Counted from the stretch's first letter, positions 54,801 to 63,699 are shown. The stretch is DNA of 64,000 nucleotides from Flavobacterium limnophilum (GCF_027111315.2 NZ_CP114289.2:2108001-2172000), one strand, 5' to 3'. Program-made: numbers and translations. The notes: generated by a model not told the origin, from the letters alone.

Positions 54801-56302
54801 AAATCAACCAATCCGTCAAAGTCCATGTCCAAGTTAGGATCACTTACCGAAACTTGGCCTTTGTATAGACCCTTATTGAAATTCCCGTTGAGGACAACAT
54901 TACTATAGGTATAATTGTTGTAATTAACTTGGACTACATCGCCTTTTAAACTGGTATTCAAATATTTCTCGGAAAAACCAACGCCTACTACATCAAGATT
55001 CAAACTTGCTTTTCCAACGTCTTTTCTGTCCAATAACGTTCCTATGTCAAAATTATCCAAAACAACATTCCCTATATAAGAAGCCTTGTCCGATAAATTC
55101 ATGTTTTCGATACTCAAATCGGAATTTACTTTCCCCAATTGCGAGGTCATGGCAAAACGCGCATCTAGAGAAGTAGTGGTAACTTGCGCAGCGCCAACCA
55201 AATTAATGGTACCCAATTTTTTCAAAATAACAGGCAACCTTTTCCCTAAAACATTGGGCAAAATAGTTACAAGATCGTCATAACTGGTAGAAAGTTTGGC
55301 AAATTTTCCATTCATGTAAAACTCCTTTCCTTTACTAGGAAAAAGATTTCTGAAGTGTATCGTACCTATTATCTGCGACTTTTTGGAATCGACCAATCTT
55401 AAATTCGATAGCACCAAATTATTCAAAGGTCCCTTGATTCTTCCCTTTATTTTGAAATATTGGTTTTTGCCCAATTCATCATAAAAACAGCGAATATCAT
55501 TGGACGCCAATGAAGCCTTTTTCAGTTTAATGTCAAATTCAACTTTATCCGTGAAATGTGAGAAATCTTCAATTTCATAGTTCATTACTATTTCCCCTTT
55601 CAGCTTGGATTCCTTGGTCAATAAATCAAGATTTTCCAGTTTGATGTGCTTCGTGGTATAGCTGAATTTAGTGCTTAAATCCTCGACAAATATCCCTCGA
55701 TGATCCTGGAATGACAAACTGTTGATGGTCGTGGTCACTTCTGGCCCATATATTTTTAAGGCCGTTGCGGCCAAATTAATCTTCGTAAAATCAACATCTT
55801 TGGGATTTTCTCTATTTTCGTCGATCAAACTATAATGTCCATTGGTAATTTTCACCTTGGTAGCCGTCAACAAAAAATGCTCGTTGGAAGGTGGTTTTCC
55901 CGAATCAAATGCCGCAACAAATTTATCGAGATTGGATTCTTTCTCTTTTTTATAGGTTTTCATGTTAAAATAAACCCCATCCAAAGCGATGTCACCAAAA
56001 ATCAAATCAACATTCAACAACTTATTCCAATCCAAAATACTGGTTTTAATTCTGTTGGCATAAATCAAGGTATCTTTGTGATGATCCAGAATCAAGACTT
56101 TCTTAAGTTTCACGCCACCGAAAACGGTCAAGGAAACCTGCTCAACATTAATATTAATCTTGTATTTTTCATTGAGTGAATTGGTGACATAACTACCAAT
56201 CCTTGTTTGAACAAAAGGCAACGTAAGGGTAATGCCAAGTACCAATAATAGCAGGATTAGTCCCAGTAGAGAACGAAATACTATTTTTTTAAGTTTTTTG
56301 AT
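51812..56302 (-). CDS. tamB: TamB-like translocation/assembly protein
   Basis: A protein of about 1,490 residues, one of the largest in the window. One N-terminal membrane helix (KKIVFRSLLGLILLLLVLGI) is followed by long beta-rich AsmA/TamB repeats and a C-terminal DUF490 domain (ISWEGNPMKARLNLEAVYKA, TVNLRFFNKENDISYIGE). It bridges the periplasm, probably moving lipids or assembling outer-membrane proteins. The helix is encoded upstream of TTG 56245, in a frame without ATG, GTG or TTG before a TGA at 56338-56336; ATC 56302 is used here as a nominal start, so the true start is uncertain. Divergent from tsaD. Confidence 0.88.
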   Translation of the reverse strand: MKKLKKIVFRSLLGLILLLLVLGITLTLPFVQTRIGSYVTNSLNEKYKININVEQVSLTVFGGVKLKKVLILDHHKDTLIYANRIKTSILDWNKLLNVDLIFGDIALDGVYFNMKTYKKEKESNLDKFVAAFDSGKPPSNEHFLLTATKVKITNGHYSLIDENRENPKDVDFTKINLAATALKIYGPEVTTTINSLSFQDHRGIFVEDLSTKFSYTTKHIKLENLDLLTKESKLKGEIVMNYEIEDFSHFTDKVEFDIKLKKASLASNDIRCFYDELGKNQYFKIKGRIKGPLNNLVLSNLRLVDSKKSQIIGTIHFRNLFPSKGKEFYMNGKFAKLSTSYDDLVTILPNVLGKRLPVILKKLGTINLVGAAQVTTTSLDARFAMTSQLGKVNSDLSIENMNLSDKASYIGNVVLDNFDIGTLLDRKDVGKASLNLDVVGVGFSEKYLNTSLKGDVVQVNYNNYTYSNVVLNGNFNKGLYKGQVSVSDPNLDMDFDGLVDLSKKESKYDFHINVENADLKKLNFMKDSISVFKGDVVVQVSGNSIDNLKGDVFINKTTYQNTKATYVFDDFYIESTFDQNRVRSITVNSRDIVEGEIVGKYEFNQLKNLVTNSLGSLYTNYKPVKVKKGQFLKFNFTIYNKIVEIFYPEISIAPNTIVKGNIDSDNQEFKLNFNSPKITASTNTFDNIRIKVDNKNPLYNAYVELDSIKTKHYKIRDFSLINVTMKDTLFFRSEFKGGSKGQDYFNLNLYHTINKDNNNVVGLNKSEMKLKDYLWFLNEKETPDNQIVFDKSFTNFNFDNIILTHENQEISFMGDIKGSKYKDLKLSMKNVDLNQITPTDPKFVFKGNMNGIVNYKQDNDVYQIPASIQIDGLNINKTNLGNLNFDIVGDEKLKKFTMNSTIENENLESFKANGNIEIRDNETILDLNLKLDKFNLGILSPLGGEVISNIRGFASGNASIGGSVNKPEINGRLYVDNAGMTIPYLNVDYSLGNRTVVDLEDEKFLFKNDILTDTKYGTKGTLNGSIQHKVFSDWKLDLAISSKRLLVLDTKDSEDAAYYGVAFINGKASIKGPADGLFIKVDAKSENGSSLKIPINNAESISENDFLHFLTAKEKFNIQKGIIDNSRNYKGLELEFDLDITPNAEVEVILDRNSGHGMKGRGNGTLLFKINTLGKFQMYGDFQAYEGEYNFKYGGIIDKKFKVKKGGYISWEGNPMKARLNLEAVYKASANPAVLLENSSFNKKVDVNVVIGLRGDLTSPDPDFNFEFPTVSNVLKSEINYKLNDKEVRQTQALYLLSTGSFLSADGVSNSALSQNAFETATNLLTGMIHSEDEKFQVGLNIITPDKSLGNETDGRFVATISSKINERITINGKVGVPFGGVNQTAVIGDVEVLYRVNEDGTVNLRFFNKENDISYIGEGIGYTQGVGVSYEVDFDTFKELANRIFKSHKIEKATKKEAVDQDSNIYIEDNDGSKSQKTNDTEPKLNQEGILPEEY

Positions 56303-56325
56303 ACCTATTAATGTTTTAAATTTGT

Positions 56326-56333
56326 CAAATATA
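56326..56333 (-). promoter_or_regulatory. putative tamB -7 element
   Basis: TATATTTG on the minus strand fits TAnnTTTG; the -33 box is weak. It precedes the uncertain tamB start by about 25 bp. Confidence 0.4.
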
Positions 56334-56354
56334 ATTCAAAAATCACGCCTTTTT

Positions 56355-57377
56355 ATGCAAAATCCCGAGGTTTTTATTCTCGCTATCGAAAGTTCCTGTG
56401 ATGACACGGCCGCAGCGGTATTACATAACGACAAAGTTCTGTCGAATGTCGTCGCTAACCAACTGATTCACAATCAATATGGCGGCGTGGTTCCAGAACT
56501 GGCCTCTCGTGCGCATCAGCAAAACATAGTTCCTGTAATTGATGCAGCACTTCGCAAAGCAAATATAACAAAAGAACAGCTTTCTGCAATCGCCTTTACG
56601 CAAGGTCCTGGTTTAATGGGCTCGCTTTTGGTGGGAAGTTCTTTTGCCAAATCCTTGTCGCTGGCCTTGCAAATTCCATTGATTGCCGTCAACCACATGC
56701 AGGCACATATCTTGGCCCATTTCATCGACGAAGAAGGATTTGACAAACCAACATTTCCCTTTCTGGCCCTGACCATTTCGGGCGGACATACCCAAATCGT
56801 GAAAGTGAACGACTTTTTCGACATGGAAATCATTGGCGAAACCACCGATGATGCCGTGGGAGAAGCTTTCGACAAAAGTGCCAAAATATTGGGACTTCCC
56901 TATCCCGGCGGCCCATTGATCGATAAATATGCCCAACTTGGAAATCCGAAAGCTTTTGCTTTTACCAAACCCAAAGTTCCAGGCTTGGACTTCAGTTTTT
57001 CCGGTTTGAAAACGGCCATTTTGTATTTTATCCAAAAGAAAAAACTGGAAAATCCCAATTTCATTGAAGAAAATCTAGACGATATTTGTGCTTCCATCCA
57101 AGGCACAATTATCGAAATCTTGATGGACAAATTGAAATTGGCCGTGAAGGAAACCGGCATCAAGCAAATCGCCATTGGCGGAGGCGTTTCGGCCAATTCC
57201 GGAATTCGAAATACTTTGAAAGAAGCTGAAACCAAATACGGTTGGAAAACCTACATACCAAAATTTGAATACACTACCGATAATGCTGCCATGATAGGAA
57301 TCGTGGGGTATCAAAAGTTTTTATCCCAAAATTTCGAAAACTCATCCGTGGTTTCAAAAGCCCGAATTCAATTCTAA
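56355..57377 (+). CDS. tsaD: TsaD: tRNA threonylcarbamoyl transferase
   Basis: A 340-residue ASKHA ATPase that transfers the threonylcarbamoyl group to adenosine 37 of ANN-decoding tRNAs, with TsaB and TsaE. FILAIESSCDDTAAA is the phosphate loop, HMQAH (His114, His118) binds the metal, and GGVSANSGIR is the second phosphate loop. The start at 56355 (MQNPEVFILAIESSCDD) avoids the long upstream extension. It lies 2 bp before rsmE, so the two are co-transcribed. Confidence 0.97.
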   Translation: MQNPEVFILAIESSCDDTAAAVLHNDKVLSNVVANQLIHNQYGGVVPELASRAHQQNIVPVIDAALRKANITKEQLSAIAFTQGPGLMGSLLVGSSFAKSLSLALQIPLIAVNHMQAHILAHFIDEEGFDKPTFPFLALTISGGHTQIVKVNDFFDMEIIGETTDDAVGEAFDKSAKILGLPYPGGPLIDKYAQLGNPKAFAFTKPKVPGLDFSFSGLKTAILYFIQKKKLENPNFIEENLDDICASIQGTIIEILMDKLKLAVKETGIKQIAIGGGVSANSGIRNTLKEAETKYGWKTYIPKFEYTTDNAAMIGIVGYQKFLSQNFENSSVVSKARIQF

Positions 57378-57379
57378 CT

Positions 57380-58087
57380 ATGCAATTATTTTACAATCCA
57401 AATATTGACGAAACCACCGAAAGCTTTTCTTTTGACAAGGAAGAAAGCAAACACATCATTAAAGTATTGCGCAAAAAAGATACCGATATTTTATTTGTGA
57501 CCAATGGTTTGGGACTTCTATTTAAAACCGAAATTACCTTGGCTTCCGACAATAAATGTACGGTCCAAATTCTTGCCGTCGAAAAAGCGGCACCTTCAAA
57601 ATTTCAATTGCATCTGGCGGTGGCTCCCACCAAAATGAATGACCGCTACGAATGGTTTCTGGAAAAAGCCACCGAAATCGGCATTCACGAAATCACGCCT
57701 ATTATCTGTGATCGTTCCGAACGAAAAGTGGTCAACAAAGAACGTTTCGAAAAAATACTGTTGACGGCAATGAAACAATCCAATGTGTTGTTTTTGCCAA
57801 AACTGAACGAAGCCAAGACTTTCAAGGAATTCATCAAACTCAAAAATAACGGCTTGCAATTAATAGCCCACTGTGAAGAAACGGACAAAAAATCATTGAA
57901 ATCCGTTTTGAAACCAGGCGAAAACGTCACTTTGCTCATCGGTCCCGAAGGCGATTTCTCGGAAAAAGAAATTGCATTGGCACTCGAAAACAATTTCGTT
58001 CCGGTATCTTTGGGAAACACCAGATTACGCACCGAAACCGCGGCGATTGTGGCTTGTCACAGCGTGGTTTTTGTGAATGAAGAATGA
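57380..58087 (+). CDS. rsmE: RsmE: 16S rRNA m3U1498 methyltransferase
   Basis: A 235-residue SPOUT-class methyltransferase acting on 16S rRNA U1498. An N-terminal PUA-like domain (SFDKEESKHIIKVLRKKDTD) and a C-terminal knot domain with WFLEKATEIGIHEITPIICDRSERKV, LLIGPEGDFSEKEI and VSLGNTRLRTETAAI are complete. It is co-transcribed with tsaD (2-bp gap); a repeat follows the gene. Confidence 0.96.
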   Translation: MQLFYNPNIDETTESFSFDKEESKHIIKVLRKKDTDILFVTNGLGLLFKTEITLASDNKCTVQILAVEKAAPSKFQLHLAVAPTKMNDRYEWFLEKATEIGIHEITPIICDRSERKVVNKERFEKILLTAMKQSNVLFLPKLNEAKTFKEFIKLKNNGLQLIAHCEETDKKSLKSVLKPGENVTLLIGPEGDFSEKEIALALENNFVPVSLGNTRLRTETAAIVACHSVVFVNEE

Positions 58088-58114
58088 TTCAAATATGCAA
58101 AAACCATATTGCTT

Positions 58115-58185
58115 TGTCATTTCGACGAAGTAGAAATCTCATTAGTTGCTCAAGCCATGCGATTTCTCCTTCGTCGAAATGACAC
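58115..58185. repeat. palindromic intergenic repeat (REP/MITE-like)
   Basis: TGTCATTTCGACGAAG-TAGAAATC is nearly the complement of GATTTCTCCTTCGTCGAAATGACA, with a loop of about 22 bp. Such elements recur in Bacteroidota genomes (recollection). It lies between rsmE and the DUF4159 gene and may form an RNA hairpin. Confidence 0.65.
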
Positions 58186-58238
58186 AATAAACAAGATTGT
58201 TCTAAAAAAGGAAAAATCACTGGATAATTTATCATTTT

Positions 58239-58877
58239 ATGAAACGAATAGTATACATTTTAATACTGATTTCTTTTACTTCATTTTCCCAAGAAATTGC
58301 CTTGGTAAAATACAGCGGAGGCGGCGATTGGTATGCCAATCCCACTTCATTGCCTAATTTGATAAAATATTGCAACGCCAACATCAATACCAAAATCAAA
58401 CCCAAGCCTGCCACCGTGGAGCCTGGAAGCCCCGATTTGTTTTCCTATCCTTTTCTTCACATGACAGGGCACGGAAACGTGGTTTTCAACGATTCTGATG
58501 TTACTAATTTAAGAAATTATTTGACCTCGGGAGGCTTCCTGCACATTGACGACAATTACGGAATGGATCAATACATTCGGAAAGAAATCAAGAAAATATT
58601 TCCCAATACAGACCTGGTCGAAATTCCCGCAAACCACCAAATCTTTCAAAAACCTTATCTATTTTCAAGCGGATTGCCCAAAATTCACGAGCACGATGGT
58701 AAGCGTCCTCAGGCTTTTGGCATTTTTGTTGAAAACAGGTTGGTATTGCTTTATACATTCGAATGTGACTTGGGCGATGGCTGGGAAGATCCAGAAGTTC
58801 ATAATAACCCTGCTTATGTCCGTGAAAAAGCTTTGAAAATGGGAGCTAATATCATGAATTATATTTTCAATAATTGA
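58239..58877 (+). CDS. DUF4159 domain protein
   Basis: A 212-residue exported protein (signal peptide to TSFSQ) with a DUF4159 domain from LVKYSGGGDWYANPTSLPNLI through FLHMTGHGNVVFND, GGFLHIDDNYGMDQYIR and LLYTFECDLGDGWEDPEVH. The rossmann-like, glutamine-amidotransferase-related fold has no known reaction here. In this phylum it is often near MoxR-type and gliding-related genes, which are not present here. It stands alone after a repeat. Confidence 0.9.
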   Translation: MKRIVYILILISFTSFSQEIALVKYSGGGDWYANPTSLPNLIKYCNANINTKIKPKPATVEPGSPDLFSYPFLHMTGHGNVVFNDSDVTNLRNYLTSGGFLHIDDNYGMDQYIRKEIKKIFPNTDLVEIPANHQIFQKPYLFSSGLPKIHEHDGKRPQAFGIFVENRLVLLYTFECDLGDGWEDPEVHNNPAYVREKALKMGANIMNYIFNN

Positions 58878-59036
58878 TCCTATTTTTTTAGTTAATTCCA
58901 TTTCGCAAGAAATAATTTTAACTTTAAAACAACAAAACAATATTTTTCATAAATATTATTTGTAATTTTAGTAAATTTGTTGTATTATTTTCAAACAAAC
59001 CAACTTAAACCACAACTATTTAACAAAGCTAATATT

Positions 59037-60005
59037 ATGAAAAAAACTATTTTATCTGCAGCTGTCCTCTTGCTGCTTGTTGCTTGTCAAAACGAAGCAA
59101 CGGATTCAACAACAAATGCCATTGCCCATCGTGGTTGCGCCACACAAGAAGTACTGGAAGCACAATTGATTGCCGATCCAACCTTGGCCATAAGAATGAA
59201 CCAAATTGAAGCTTTTACCCAAAAAAGAATTGCTTCTTCCTCTTCCTCTAACTCTTCCTCTAACTATAGATTGGTAAATGGAAAAATTGTAATTCCTGTT
59301 GTAGTAAATGTTTTGTACAGAACAGCAGCCGAAAACATTTCCAACACCCAAATTCAATCTCAAATTGATGTATTAAACAAGGATTTCACTGCCACAAACA
59401 CAGATTTCAGTTCTACTCCAGCCGAATTTGCCGGCGTGGCCGCCAATGTGGGAATCACTTTTGAGTTGGCAGGAATTAACAGAAAGGCAACTACCAAGAC
59501 CTCTTGGGGAACAAGGGATGCCATGAAAAGTACTAAAAAAGGAGGATTAGACCCTACTTCCCCTTCAACAACTTTGAATTTATGGGCTTGCAAAATAGGT
59601 GGCGGTATTTTGGGATACGCACAATTCCCGGGAGGCAGTCTTGCCACGGACGGGGTTGTAATTGATTCTTTCTATTTTGGATTATCAAGCTCGGCAAGTT
59701 ATCCATACAATTTAGGAAGAACCGCTTCTCATGAAGTGGGACACTGGATGAACCTACGCCACATTTGGGGAGATGCTTCTTGTGGAAATGACCAAGTTAC
59801 TGACACTCCTGTCGCCAAAACTGCCAATTATGGCGTTCCAACATATCCTTATGTAAGCACTTGTCTGCCTACACACAACGAAATGACGATGAACTATATG
59901 GATTATACTGACGATAGGGGAATGTACATGTTTACCAATGGTCAAAAATCAAGAATGCTTGCCATATTTACTACTGGTGGGCCAAGAGCCACAATTGGAC
60001 AATAA
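59037..60005 (+). CDS. M43-family zinc metalloprotease lipoprotein
   Basis: A 322-residue lipoprotein (lipobox LVAC, Cys17) related to cytophagalysin. A Ser/Asn-rich linker (about 65-77) precedes the catalytic domain. The zinc motif HEVGHWMNLRH (His232, Glu233, His236, His242) reads Asn in place of the family Gly, as in other cytophagalysin-like proteins. The Met-turn is TMNYMDYTDD. The start at 59037 gives the lipobox; upstream codons are not conserved. A surface or periplasmic protease; substrate unknown. Confidence 0.92.
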   Translation: MKKTILSAAVLLLLVACQNEATDSTTNAIAHRGCATQEVLEAQLIADPTLAIRMNQIEAFTQKRIASSSSSNSSSNYRLVNGKIVIPVVVNVLYRTAAENISNTQIQSQIDVLNKDFTATNTDFSSTPAEFAGVAANVGITFELAGINRKATTKTSWGTRDAMKSTKKGGLDPTSPSTTLNLWACKIGGGILGYAQFPGGSLATDGVVIDSFYFGLSSSASYPYNLGRTASHEVGHWMNLRHIWGDASCGNDQVTDTPVAKTANYGVPTYPYVSTCLPTHNEMTMNYMDYTDDRGMYMFTNGQKSRMLAIFTTGGPRATIGQ

Positions 60006-60030
60006 CAATCATTAATTTTTTAGAATACAA

Positions 60031-60060
60031 AACTCGCTACTTCGTGGCGAGTTTTTTTTA
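60031..60060 (+). terminator. terminator after the M43 protease gene
   Basis: AACTCGC pairs with GCGAGTT around TACTTCGTG, followed by a T run. Confidence 0.88.
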
Positions 60061-60083
60061 TCTTTATCCTCTAAAAACAATTT

Positions 60084-61175
60084 ATGATAACTTCAAAAAT
60101 AATCGCAAACGGAATCTTAAAAGCAATTGGATTTTTAATTTTGACGGCGGTAGCCTTGTATCTCCTATACCTCATCCAATCCGTTCTAATATATCTGTTG
60201 GTAGCCCTGATTCTTACTTTAATTGGAAATCCTATTCTTGACTTCTTCAAAAAAAGATTAAAATTCAAGCATACTTTGGCCACTGTTGCCACACTTTTTA
60301 TTTTTATCCTGTTTATTACCGGTTTCATATTGATGTTTATCCCTTTGATTTCTTCCCAAGGACAAAATTTATCCCTGCTAAAAACAACTGAAATCGAAAA
60401 AAACATAACACAATTGACCCACCAAGTTTCCGCTTTTTTGGAAAGCCACAACATCGATTCGGAACAAATGCTCAAGGAAGCCAATATTACTTCCAAAATA
60501 AATTTCAATTTTATCCCTAATTTTCTGAATACAATCTTGGGAACCATCAGCAGTTTCGGAATTGGCTTGGCATCGGTATTGTTTATTACTTTTTTCTTTC
60601 TAAAAGACAGATTAAAATTTGTCAATGGAGCAAAAAAACTAATCCCGGACAGTCACGAAGACCAAATTTTGAATTCTGTACACAAGATAAACCATTTGCT
60701 TTCCCGCTATTTTATAGGCCTGTTGCTACAATTATTTATCGTGTTCGTTTTATACCTAATCGTACTTTTTATTTTTGGCATCCCCAATCCGTTCATCATT
60801 GCCTTTTTGTGCGCCATATTGAACATCGTGCCTTACATTGGTCCGCTTATTGCTTCCTTTTTGGCCGCTATTTTAACCATGTTGAGCAACTTGGGAAGCA
60901 ATTTCCAAACCGAAATATTACCAACCACCATCTACGTTTTAATAGGTTTTTGGATTGTTCAAATTATTGACAACAACCTTTCGCAACCCATCATTTTTTC
61001 CAAAAGCGTCAGTTCGCATCCGTTGGAAATATTCTTGGTAATATTGATTGCGGGATTTCTTTCGGGAATATTAGGGATGATTATTGCCGTTCCTTTGTAC
61101 ACTATTCTAAAAGTAATAGGCAAAGAATTTTTCCCTGAAAATGCGATAATTCAACTACTAACTAAAAACATATAA
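60084..61175 (+). CDS. AI-2E family transporter (PerM/YdiK-like)
   Basis: A 363-residue permease of the UPF0118/AI-2E exporter family with about eight membrane helices: paired at 10-45, one near 70-90, a coiled soluble segment (about 95-145), then helices from 155 with FGIGLASVLFITFFFLKDRL, the GLLLQLFIVFVLYLIVLFIFGIP hairpin and the closing GFLSGILGMIIAVPLYTILKV. The E. coli relatives export AI-2 or have unrelated roles such as Na+/H+ antiport; the substrate is open. It is 2 bp before the methyltransferase gene, so both are in an operon. Confidence 0.9.
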   Translation: MITSKIIANGILKAIGFLILTAVALYLLYLIQSVLIYLLVALILTLIGNPILDFFKKRLKFKHTLATVATLFIFILFITGFILMFIPLISSQGQNLSLLKTTEIEKNITQLTHQVSAFLESHNIDSEQMLKEANITSKINFNFIPNFLNTILGTISSFGIGLASVLFITFFFLKDRLKFVNGAKKLIPDSHEDQILNSVHKINHLLSRYFIGLLLQLFIVFVLYLIVLFIFGIPNPFIIAFLCAILNIVPYIGPLIASFLAAILTMLSNLGSNFQTEILPTTIYVLIGFWIVQIIDNNLSQPIIFSKSVSSHPLEIFLVILIAGFLSGILGMIIAVPLYTILKVIGKEFFPENAIIQLLTKNI

Positions 61176-61177
61176 TC

Positions 61178-62359
61178 TTGGATTTAAATATGCTGAATCC
61201 GGAAATTCAACAGTTTATCAATGCCAATATTGATACAAACATCTCAAAATTGGCATTGCAAAAGAATCCATTTCCTGAACTGGAATGGATTGACGTCTTG
61301 AACCAGATTGAAGCCAAAGCCAAGGCAAAACTAAAATTACCGACTTGGTTTGCCGCCAACAACATTGTCTATCCCAGCAAAATATCTGTAGAACAAACCT
61401 CGTCCGAAAAAACGGCTTCCCATAAAGCTTCCTTGATTTCAGGCGAAAGCCTGATCGATTTGACGGGCGGTTTTGGCGTGGACGATTTCTATTTTGCCAA
61501 AAAAATAAAAGCGGTCGTGCATTGCGAAATAAATCCGGAACTTTCACAGATTGTACAACACAATTTCGAACAACTGGGCGTAAAAAACATAAGTTGCCAT
61601 TCGGGAGACAGTCTGGAAACTTTGGCAAAATTAAACTCGAAATGGGACTGGATTTACATCGACCCTTCACGAAGAAACGATGCCAAGGGCAAAGTTTTTA
61701 TGCTCCAGGATTGTTTGCCCAACGTGCCCGAACATCTGGATATATTGTTTGAACATTCCAATTCCATTCTCATAAAAACAGCGCCCCTGCTCGACATTTC
61801 GGCGGGTTTGTCAGAACTGCAAAACGTGAAAACCATCCATGTCGTCGCTTTGGAAAACGAGGTAAAGGAATTGTTGTGGGAATTGCAAAAAGGTTATTCT
61901 GGCAAAACAACCATCAAAACCGTTAATCTTGTCAAGGAAAAAGTAGACACTTTCGAATTCGTTTTTGACAATGCTTCCGAAAGTCCAAAGTATGGTTTAC
62001 CCAGCAACTACTTGTATGAACCCAACAGTGCCATAATGAAATCGGGAGGTTTTGATGAAGTCGGGACTTTTTTCAAGCTGAACAAACTGCACAAACATTC
62101 CCATTTATATACCAATGCCACCCTGATACCTTTTCCGGGAAGAGTTTTTGAAATTGAAAACTCGTTCCCTTACCATAAAACCAATATGAAGAATCATCTC
62201 GAAAAGCAACAACTCAATATTACCACCCGAAATTTTCCGGACTCCGTGGAAAGCATTCGAAAAAAATGGAAAATAAAAGAGGGTGGAAATCGCTATTGTT
62301 TTTTTACGACGGATGAAAATGACGATAAAATAGTTTTAATTTGCAAAAAAATACACTAA
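61178..62359 (+). CDS. class I SAM methyltransferase with THUMP-like domain (PG_1098 type)
   Basis: A protein of about 393 residues starting TTG 61178 or ATG 61190. The SAM-binding core is SLIDLTGGFGVDDFYFAKK, VHCEINPEL and DWIYIDPSRRNDAKG (motif IV, DPSR). The N-terminal 95 residues and the C-terminal part (GRVFEIENSFPYHKTNMKNHLEKQQ) flank it; the latter resembles the PG_1098 ferredoxin-like domain of RNA-acting enzymes. RNA modification is likely but the target is unknown. It overlaps neither neighbour and is followed after 2 bp by a secreted-protein gene. Confidence 0.87.
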   Translation: MDLNMLNPEIQQFINANIDTNISKLALQKNPFPELEWIDVLNQIEAKAKAKLKLPTWFAANNIVYPSKISVEQTSSEKTASHKASLISGESLIDLTGGFGVDDFYFAKKIKAVVHCEINPELSQIVQHNFEQLGVKNISCHSGDSLETLAKLNSKWDWIYIDPSRRNDAKGKVFMLQDCLPNVPEHLDILFEHSNSILIKTAPLLDISAGLSELQNVKTIHVVALENEVKELLWELQKGYSGKTTIKTVNLVKEKVDTFEFVFDNASESPKYGLPSNYLYEPNSAIMKSGGFDEVGTFFKLNKLHKHSHLYTNATLIPFPGRVFEIENSFPYHKTNMKNHLEKQQLNITTRNFPDSVESIRKKWKIKEGGNRYCFFTTDENDDKIVLICKKIH

Positions 62360-62361
62360 AA

Positions 62362-62931
62362 ATGAACAGAACTGTACTACTAATTATATTCTTGACAAGC
62401 ACCACATTATTCGCCCAAAAAACTTGTGAATACAGCACCAATATCACCGATTCCATCGGAACCTACAAAGTGACCAAGGAATTTATGGTTTATGAAAAAA
62501 AATTCGCCGGAAATTCCAGTTATATCTTCTTTTCATTGGCATTGACAGATGGCACACCAACACTGAATTTGCAGCATATCAAAAAAAGCAAGGATTTCAT
62601 GAAAGCCAATTGTTTTGACAAAGATTCGAAATTGTTTCTGCAATTGAATAATGGAAAAATAGTGACGCTCCTCCATATTGACCAAGAAAATTGCGGTTCG
62701 TTGCTTCGTGACAACGAAGGTTATGACAACAGGGTACTGTCAGGCATTTTCATGTTTGTAAAAGGTTCGATGGAAGACCTTAAAAGTTCGCCTGTAAACT
62801 TGATGCGCATCAAATATTTGACGGACATAGAAGATTATGTCATGCAAAAGGAATTCAAATCCGAGATGAACAACGAGGTTTACCATCCCGAAACCTACTT
62901 TATGGAGAATTTACGCTGTATCGAAAAATAA
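62362..62931 (+). CDS. secreted hypothetical protein
   Basis: A 189-residue exported protein; the ATG at 62362 yields a signal peptide ending TTLFAQ. Two conserved-looking blocks are GTYKVTKEFMVYEKKFAGNS and GKIVTLLHIDQENCGS. No recognisable family. It follows the methyltransferase by 2 bp, so it is the third gene of this operon. It converges on the M15 peptidase with abutting stop codons. Function unknown. Confidence 0.7.
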   Translation: MNRTVLLIIFLTSTTLFAQKTCEYSTNITDSIGTYKVTKEFMVYEKKFAGNSSYIFFSLALTDGTPTLNLQHIKKSKDFMKANCFDKDSKLFLQLNNGKIVTLLHIDQENCGSLLRDNEGYDNRVLSGIFMFVKGSMEDLKSSPVNLMRIKYLTDIEDYVMQKEFKSEMNNEVYHPETYFMENLRCIEK

Positions 62932-63591
62932 CTAATCACATTTCCATTTAACATTCGAAACCTTGTCAGTCAAGGCTGATTTCAAATTGTAGTGCCACCA
63001 TTCCGAATCAAAGGAATTGAATCCATTTTCGATCATTACTTTTTTCAATAATGCCCTGTTCTTTTTTACTTTTTTCGAAAGATTGGAATAATTATGACTG
63101 GCTTCAATTCCGAAATGGTCAAAGGAAGTTCCCATATCGAGTGCTGCCCCGTTTGAATCTACCAAGGTGATGTCTACCGCTCCTCCTCTATTGTGGATGG
63201 AACCTTTGGCAGGATCGGCAACATAAGAAGGATTTGACACAATTTTCCACATTTTTTTCTGGATATCCAAAGGGCGGTAACAATCGAAAAACTTGATTTT
63301 ATACCCCTTTTTCATAAAAACGGCATTCGCCTTGATGATGGCTTTGACGGTTTTCAATCGCAAAAAACATTCGGCGCAATCATAGACTTTGGCTTTCAAA
63401 AAATTATCGGATGTGGCATATTTCATGTCATACACAAAATCGGGACTATAGTCTTTTATGTTCACGAAAGTGGTGTCGTTGACAATGGGTTGATTCTCGG
63501 TCAAAGTATTGGAAACTACACTTTGAGATTTACAGGAAACCACGGAAATCAATCCACAAAGAAGCAATACAGTTTTGGCACGAAAAATCAT
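62932..63591 (-). CDS. M15-family D-Ala-D-Ala dipeptidase (VanX-like)
   Basis: A 219-residue lipoprotein (lipobox VVSC, Cys20) of the zinc peptidase M15 family. Zinc ligands are seen in SIHNRGGAVDI (His, Asp) and SEWWHYN (Glu base and His). The YDMKYATSDNFL and FFDCYRPLDIQKKMW blocks match D-Ala-D-Ala dipeptidases/VanX-type enzymes, which act on peptidoglycan stems or free dipeptide. Here it is probably a housekeeping wall enzyme; no vancomycin genes are near. Confidence 0.92.
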   Translation of the reverse strand: MIFRAKTVLLLCGLISVVSCKSQSVVSNTLTENQPIVNDTTFVNIKDYSPDFVYDMKYATSDNFLKAKVYDCAECFLRLKTVKAIIKANAVFMKKGYKIKFFDCYRPLDIQKKMWKIVSNPSYVADPAKGSIHNRGGAVDITLVDSNGAALDMGTSFDHFGIEASHNYSNLSKKVKKNRALLKKVMIENGFNSFDSEWWHYNLKSALTDKVSNVKWKCD

Positions 63592-63631
63592 AAATACTAT
63601 TTTTTATAAAAATAGATAAATTAGTGGGATT

Positions 63632-63674
63632 AAAAAAAAATAAAAAGAGGCTGCCTTTATATTGACAGCCTCTA
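63632..63674 (-). terminator. terminator of the T9SS protein gene
   Basis: On the minus strand AGAGGCTG pairs with CAGCCTCT around a TCAATATAAAGG-like loop, followed by a T run. Confidence 0.85.
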
Positions 63675-63699
63675 GAATAACAGAATTTTTACCTATCGT

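Noticed and set aside
60071..60625. 184-residue minus-strand frame
   Set aside because: Shadow of the AI-2E family transporter gene on the plus strand.
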